A DNA stretch of 64,000 bases from positions 558,001 to 622,000 of the forward strand of contig JACGZH010000008.1 of assembly GCA_014706385.1 (NCBI GenBank), read 5' to 3'. Both the position numbers and the translations under genes were made by a program. The notes under the pieces are model-generated. The model was not told where the DNA came from, did not search any database, and worked only from the letters and a program-made list of their open reading frames with translations. Numbering within the stretch: the first letter of the stretch is position 1; each line of letters begins with the position of its first letter. Positions 58,099-64,000 of this stretch are shown here, one piece after another. This stretch comes from Phaffia rhodozyma. Its lineage: Eukaryota > Basidiomycota > Tremellomycetes > Cystofilobasidiales > Mrakiaceae.

Positions 58099-59483
58099 TC
58101 ATCCCCTTCTTCGGGAGATACTTGGGCTCCAACCCTCAGGTTTCCATTCTCCTTCTGTTCGTGTTCCGATCACTGGTTTCTCTCCTTCTGAGGCACTTCT
58201 GTTTTCCTGTCCTTGTCGCTGTTGTTGTTGTTGTTGTTGGAGGGCTCGCTGGGACTCCAGTCGGAGGGGATCAGTTTCCGGTGTGGGATCCAATCGCACT
58301 GGGCTTTCACTAGGTCCCCTAGAATCAGGCGCTCCCGAGGTAGGGTTCTGAGCGGTCGATCGAGTGGGACCTGTCTGTTGGCTTCTAGCCATGATATCAG
58401 GCTCAACAGATGCCGATGGAAGGGTTAAAGTGCGTGGGTCTGAATGAGAAGCAGAGAACGAGGCAGCAGGTGGGAGGGAAGAAAGGGTCGATCGGCGAGC
58501 ATCCTCCATCCGGGCGATATCTTCTTCCTCTCTCATCTGGATGTTCTGGACAGCATGATATAATTCCTGGCGGCGCCTCAGGTCATTCTCTAGTTCCTAT
58601 AGGCGCGATGAATGTGTCCCCAAGGAGTATAAAAAACAGTTTCAAGTGAACATTGCGACGGTAAGTGCGTTGTCTAAGTTGAAACTGGATGGCCCAGGCA
58701 TCAAGAAGAAGAAATATAGGATAGAACCGTACTTGAACCGTTGGCGCTTCGGCTCGTGTATGTGATAACCAAGCTTTCCATTGGACTAAATCCACGCCCA
58801 CGTACGAGAAGTTTCATCCAGTCAGTTCAAGCCTTTGCTCCAATGGAAGATAGAAATTGATAATGTAAGAAATTGAGCCAAGTCACGTCAGACCGAGTAG
58901 CTCACCGGATAGATTCCTATTCCGAGCGATCGCATCACTTATATGATCGAGCTTTCCGGCATATTCCACCGTTCGTTTCGTTCGAGCACCTATCTTCTCA
59001 AGCGGGTGACCGTCGATCGTTAGTCTTGAATTAGGCACCAGAAGCAAAGTCAGGATGAAAGGACGTACCGGATTCGCTGGAAGGACGTTCAAGAAATCGA
59101 TTCCCTGTTTGGAGGCAATCCAATCAAGCCAAATTAGGTATGCCACACACATACACATATACACACATAGCAACGGACGGATGAGCCCAAAGCGGAACGT
59201 AAGCTTGTATTCGTTTATCTTGGATCCCAACAAAACAGAAAAAAAGGGAAAAGAAAGCCTTACCTTCGAGATCGTATCCTACGAGAAATCTGTTCTGTGA
59301 GAACATATCACATCACCCAAGTTCGAACATATCATCAGAATCAGATCGAGTAAGAGATCAGACTTTTGGAAAGGACAAGAATAATCGCAGAGGATTTGGA
59401 ATGTGTCATACCTTCGGATTGAACAGTTGAAAGGCCCGCGCAAACAAGCCAGGCTGCTTGAGGAATATGTCTGTAGGACGCAT
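58099..59483 (-). CDS. NDUFAF2-like complex I assembly factor
   Basis: NDUFA12/NDUFAF2 family (mimitin), a mitochondrial chaperone for respiratory complex I assembly. The start ATG at 59481-59483 gives MRPTDIFLKQPGLFARAFQL, then PK|NRFLVGYDLEG|NRFLERPSSES, joined over two introns. An acceptor reading AGATAG at about 58990 continues as GARTKRTVEYAGKLDHISDA. LS|VQWKAWLSHTRAEAPTVQ carries the family signature. ELENDLRRRQELYHAVQNIQ follows. The C-terminal half is a disordered Ser/Pro/Gln extension with a Gln run (58215-58240), ending SPSISRRRG with TGA at 58099-58101. Animal NDUFAF2 is shorter; the long tail is common in fungal forms. Confidence 0.85.
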
Positions 59484-59720
59484 GTGTGTAAATGGTATCC
59501 CTCAAAGAGATGCTTCGATGGGCTGATACGCCTAAACTAAAGGTTAAGATGGATGGGAGTGTTTTCTTGAAAAGGCAGAGGCCCAATCGGGGGGACGGCA
59601 GTTGAAGAGTGAGATCGGTTACTCGCGGTAGTAACTGGGGTCCCTTTTCTCAAGTTTCCTTCTACATTGGAGACCACAGAATGAACATATCCAACCACTC
59701 GTCTGCACATTCACCTTCAT
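59484..59720. promoter_or_regulatory. Short divergent promoter, NDUFAF2-like / acyl-CoA ligase
   Basis: 237 bp between divergent starts. No TATA box or repeat stands out. Confidence 0.4.
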
Positions 59721-62700
59721 ATGATGTTGAGAGTGTGTACGAAGTTGCTCAGTAGAGCGTCTCTGGCTCGGTCAACATCTCATTCTCATGTACTTCTCTC
59801 ACCCATCTACAGATCCCCCTTTCCTGAGATTCCGATTGAGTCGCTCCCCGTTCGAAACCTGTATTCTCATCTTCTCCCTCTTGATTCACCGTTCTCCAAA
59901 ACGTCACCCGCGTTTATTGATGCGTTAACGGAGAAATCACTGTCCCGAAATGATCTTCGACATGAAGCCGGGAAGATCGCCAAAGGACTCAACTCAGAGC
60001 TAGGTTTGGTCAGAAGAAAAGAGACGGTAGGAATCTTTCTAGCCAATGGTCTTGATTGGGCAGAGATTTTCCTGGCCGCCCAACGAGGAGGTTGGCCTAC
60101 CGCTTTGTTCGCGTCCTCTCTGTAAGCTTTCTCTTCTTTGACCTTTCTTGACAAGTACTGTGAAGGTTTTCTCAGATTCGCGGAGCCGAGGCAAATTGAC
60201 ATGTGTTTATAACTTCTGACGATAGATCCTCTACAGATCTCTCTCGCCAATTGGAGCTCTCCCGACCAGAAGTCACTTTCACCTCGACCACTCTCCTTCC
60301 CACGCTTCAAGCGGCATATTCACTCCTCTTAACACCACCTTCGTCCTCGGAGATACAACGTAAAACAGTTCTGATTGATTCCTCTCCGAACGTAGACACC
60401 CAAGGATTCCGGACATTGGACGGCCTCAAAGCTGATATCTCGCTCGAACAGGTGGAACTCGAGGATAGACAGATTGAACGGGAGGGAGAGGATATAGCAC
60501 AGCGCACCAGCGTCATCTGCTTCAGCTCAGGTACTGAAGGTCTCAGCAAAGGTGTCGAGTGAGTCTTGTACCATCTCTCCTTCTCATGCTTTGCTAATGT
60601 CCTTCAGTCTGCGCGTGACCTATTATTTATCCCTCTGAGTAAATATTCATATCAGAACGACACATCATAATTTGACGTCTTTGATGACGATGATGAAACC
60701 TCCGGTTTTTCCTACGCTAGATCCAGCCAAAGACTCTATGCTAGGCCTCTTGGTAAGAGTGTCACTTTGTTCATGATCTTTTTACGAGACTAAGCGCCTA
60801 GATTCATTCAAACTTACCACTTTTGAAACACGTAGCCTTTCTCTCATATCTATGGTCTCTTCAAATGTGAGAAAAAATAGAGTTCTCGATTTCAAAACAG
60901 ACCATCCATTGCGTCCTTCGACCCCTGACGTATCTTTATCTTGTCAACATAGTAATGCTCTTACCACTCCAGCATGGGTTTCCCATGGTCATAGTCCCCG
61001 TAAGACCCTTTTACCTCTAGCTAAACTCTCTTCGCCCATCGAGCCTATCCTTACTTTCGTGTCAACATCTTCATCTCGAGCTCAGAAAATAGATTTGAGA
61101 GCGATCTGTCATGCTATCCAGACTTACAAAGTGACTTGCGCAATCGTCGTTCCACCCATCTTGGTATGTTCTCTCTCAGACTTGACTCTGAAAGCAGCAT
61201 CATATATTGGAGGGAATCCTCTGGGTTTGGTCAGGGCTTAGATATTTTCATAATTTGTCCCTCTGTGATAGATACATCTGGCATCGTCCAAAGTCGTGGA
61301 CAAGTATGATTTGAGTAGTTTGGATTGGTTGCTCTCTGGCGCTGCGTAAGTTTCTCACCACATGGTCGACTTGCAAAGATGGTTTTTTCTCTGATCATAA
61401 ACATGTTCGCTTGGTTTATATCATAGTTCGCTAGGGAAGGATCTGATTCACAAAGTGGAAGCCCGGTTTTCTGCATCAAACACGATTGTCCTTCAGGGGT
61501 TCGTCTCTCATTTATACCATGCTTCAATCTCGATTGTTGATTTGAATGACAATAACTTTCATCTATCATTCAGATACGGACTCACCGAGACGTCTCCTGT
61601 AACCCATATCCTCCAACTATCCGACACACAGGCTCATCCTGGTTCTATAGGACGCCTTATACCTAACGTTGAAGCCAGGTTGGTCGATCAAGAGGGGAAG
61701 GATGTCGTTCCTGACAAGGAAGGATCAGCTGAGGGGGAAATGTGGATTAAGGGTCCGAATGTGATGAAGTACGTGCTCTTCCTTTCGTCTCATCGTCAGT
61801 TGAATCGATACTGTACTGAGCTACGTGATCGCACTCGTAGAGGATATTTAGGTAATCCAGAGGCGACTAGGGATACTATCGATTCAGATGGTTGGCTGAA
61901 GACCGGTGATATCGCTCGAGTCGACCCAAATGGATATTTTTGGCTTGTTGACCGGAGGAAAGAACTGATCAAGTATAATGGGTTTGTCCTTTCCTGGTAT
62001 CTCTCCATTCTCATTTTATGGCTCAAGAGTCTGTGCTGAAGGTAGTTTATCGAACCTGGGTTTACAGACATCAGGTTGCGCCTGCCGAACTGGAGATTTT
62101 ACTCTTGACCCATCCTGGAGTAGCGGATGTCGGTGTAGTAGGTATTTGGAGCGAGTCTGAGAAGTCTGAGGTACCCAGGTTAGAACCGCCTTTTCCATAC
62201 ACCCTCTCAACTAATACCCGCCTCTAAGTCTTCAGAATCCATTGTTGTGTCCACCCACCCATCTTGCATCAATCACAAACAGAGCCTTTGTTGCACCGAG
62301 TAGTACAGACGATCCGTTAACGCACGAGGCTGAGACCACGTTGATCCTTGAGATTCAGGACTGGATGAAGACAAAGGTTTGTAACCTTACTACACCGCAG
62401 CCGCCGGTTCTACTTGATGCCCCCATCAGTATAGCTTTCGTTGTGCTCGATATTGAATACTACCCTCTCTGGTATGGACTTGAAATGCAGGTTGCTTCAC
62501 ACAAACTGCTCCGCGGTGGGATCGTGCTCATTGATCAGATTCCAAGATCGTACGTCTCCTCTGTCACCAGTCTGTATAGATGTGCAACTCCGGACAATCT
62601 CAGCTAACGATAATATTGTTGCTTTCTCCGTCCGGGGATGTTCTGATTTGGCTTGGTAAATCTCCTTGGCTTTATGGTTCTTGCTTGGCTTCTCCTTTTT

Positions 62701-62787
62701 TGGGGAATCGGGTAAACTAGTGCGTCTGGAAAAATTCTTCGAAGGAAGCTGAGAGATTTGGCCAGTACATCACCTGGACATGTCTGA
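59721..62787 (+). CDS. 4-coumarate-CoA-ligase-like acyl/aryl-CoA synthetase
   Basis: An ANL-superfamily enzyme that activates an unknown carboxylic acid as its AMP and then CoA ester. The start ATG at 59721 (a second ATG is at 59724) opens a basic leader (MMLRVCTKLLSRASLARSTS) that could target mitochondria; there is no C-terminal SKL. Motifs in order: ICFSSGTEGLSKGVETTHHN (P-loop, spliced), LLPFSHIYGL, VPPIL...SKVVDKYDLSSLDWLLSGA, HKVEARFSASNTIVLQ, YGLTETSPVTHI, EMWIKGPNVMK|GYLGNPEAT, LKTGDIARVDPNGYFWLVD, RRKELIKYNGFQVAPAELE and IPRS|ASGKILRRKLRDL with the catalytic Lys. The end is STSPGHV, TGA at 62785-62787. About nine introns. No partner genes suggest a pathway. Confidence 0.88.
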
Positions 62788-63688
62788 TCAAGCCAAGCCG
62801 AAAAACACTCCTAATGTATCTGCTCATTTTTCTATCTTTATCTGGTACACTGAAGATAACTCGACAAAGAATGGCTGTGTTTGTCACCTTCTGTACTATT
62901 ACCGGCTGGGTCGTCCATTGACCATTGTATGATGTGTGGATTTTGGCATTTGTTTCTAGTATCGATTGAACTCGGTGTGTCATACTAAATATGAATACAA
63001 TGATGTTCAAGACTGGATAATAATTCTTTTCAAGGATGAAGATGTAAATCAAAATCATCAACTAAAATACGTTGAGCAGCGGATCAGCTTGTAAGATCAG
63101 AAAATAGAATAGGAAGGAAGAAGTTGATACCGATACTGCACGATGGCGCCCATCACACTACCATGGGTGAACTATGCAGCTAGTTTCGACAAAGTTCTAT
63201 GTTCCTTTCTTCTCTGTATAATGATTGCCGAGCGGCGCACGGAGAGGTCGTCGAGGAGATGTTCAATATGTGCATGCACGCGTCACGCCGTCAATGTATA
63301 GGCAGCGTCGTACATTCGTTTGCACTTTCATACTCATCCACCGGCTACATCTCGTACCGCCCACACATCTCGTACATTTGCCTCTCTTTTCTTGGCTCTA
63401 ACTCCCACACTTGTTCGAATGGTTGAGCACGGTGTACAGGCTGACTTTCCAATTGACTGCTCGTCCGATACTTCGCTTGAAGAAACATTTAAGACGAGAC
63501 TTACAACTAACCTCATAGAAAAGACTTTCTCCTCCCTTCACTACACATATTGTATCCCCTCTTGCGTCTTTCTTCTTTATCATACCCCGAGTTTATATTC
63601 TCTGATCACTTCCTTTAAACTTCCCATTCCTTGCACCTCGGAACCCTACTGATTCTTCTTCATCAACGTTATCGTCATTATCATTGTG
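62788..63688. promoter_or_regulatory. Intergenic region before the right-edge gene
   Basis: 901 bp. The first part is AT-rich (62790-63070); ACGCGT occurs once near 63279. The frames at 63199-63652 lack motifs and are interrupted. It probably holds the ligase 3' UTR and the promoter of the next gene. Confidence 0.4.
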
Positions 63689-64000
63689 ATGAAGACTATC
63701 ATCTTACTATCCACCCTACTTACACCATTATCGTCTCAAGCCTTTCCCTTTCAAGCTCGGCGACCTGAAATTGAGCCACGAAAGTCTAATCTGACTTTGA
63801 CCTGGCAGGGTTATGTGAGCTATTCCTTACTCTGTCAAATCTATACAGTTCTAGTAAACGATAGTTGTTCACGCCTCAACACTCATTCGTCTCGAACTTA
63901 GTACCTTCCTGGTGCTGAAGGGGGCACGCCTTTTACACCTTACTATGTGCCCACAGGCTCTTCAGCCATCGATGATAATTCCACTTCGCTAGTCTATAGT
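63689..64000 (+). CDS. Secreted protein, 5' part only (cut by window edge)
   Basis: The ATG at 63689 opens a signal peptide (MKTIILLSTLLTPLSSQAFP) followed by QARRPEIEPRKSNLTLTWQG, which has an N-glycosylation site (NLT). An intron with donor gtgagc at about 63818 and acceptor at 63900-63901 continues in frame as YLPGAEGGTPFTPYYVPTG to the end of the window, leaving the product incomplete. The family is not recognisable from 75 residues. Confidence 0.6.

Noticed and set aside
59721..64000. Acyl-CoA ligase plus secreted protein as a secondary-metabolite cluster
   Set aside because: No synthase, P450, transporter or cluster regulator is adjacent; neighbours are housekeeping genes.
1..64000. 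tRNA, rRNA or transposon sequences
   Set aside because: No GGTTCGANTCC-type B box with a matching A box, no transposase, reverse transcriptase or terminal repeats were noticed by eye; a tRNA/ncRNA covariance search was not possible here.

Overview
The window is 64 kb of fungal nuclear DNA. The genes are dense and protein-coding, and most are cut by many short introns (typically 70-110 nt, GT...AG, with donors such as GTAAGT, GTGAGT and often GTTCGT). The gene content is almost entirely conserved eukaryotic housekeeping genes: INO80, the condensin HEAT subunit, RRP5, LSG1, CSL4, EMC10, a mitoribosomal mS23, an NDUFAF2-like protein, sulfiredoxin and PNP oxidase. Intron density, a GC content near the middle of the range and long Ser/acidic low-complexity stretches point to a basidiomycete yeast. 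A Tremellomycete close to Phaffia/Xanthophyllomyces is my best guess, but it is inferred from style and not from a search.

Layout (strand in brackets): G-patch protein (-) / INO80 (+); inositol monophosphatase (-) / mitochondrial J-protein (+); mitochondrial-carrier-like (-) and auxin-efflux-carrier-like (-), possibly one fused gene / condensin subunit 3 (+); PNP oxidase (-) / pyridoxal reductase (+), sulfiredoxin (+); multi-FAS1 membrane protein (-) / mS23 (+); EMC10 (-) / unknown mitochondrial protein (+); LSG1 (-) / RRP5 (+), membrane SDR (+); myosin regulatory light chain (-) / Ser-Thr-rich membrane sensor-like protein (+); small Zn2Cys6 factor (-) / CSL4 (+); NDUFAF2-like (-) / acyl-CoA ligase (+), start of a secreted protein (+, cut by the right edge). 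The order is almost strictly alternating, giving ten divergent promoters.

Several divergent pairs are functionally matched: PNP oxidase with pyridoxal reductase (vitamin B6 salvage) and LSG1 with RRP5 (ribosome biogenesis). The condensin promoter carries three ACGCGT (MCB) boxes within 31 bp next to an RTCACGTG box. I saw no tRNA, rRNA, transposon, CRISPR array or secondary-metabolite cluster, and no clearly new defence or parasitic system. The most unusual items are the possible carrier-carrier fusion, a 7-nt microexon in the J-protein gene, the B6 gene pair with its promoter repeat, and the MCB cluster. Exon boundaries were worked out by eye from splice motifs, reading frame and family motifs. 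Where they were not resolvable this is stated.
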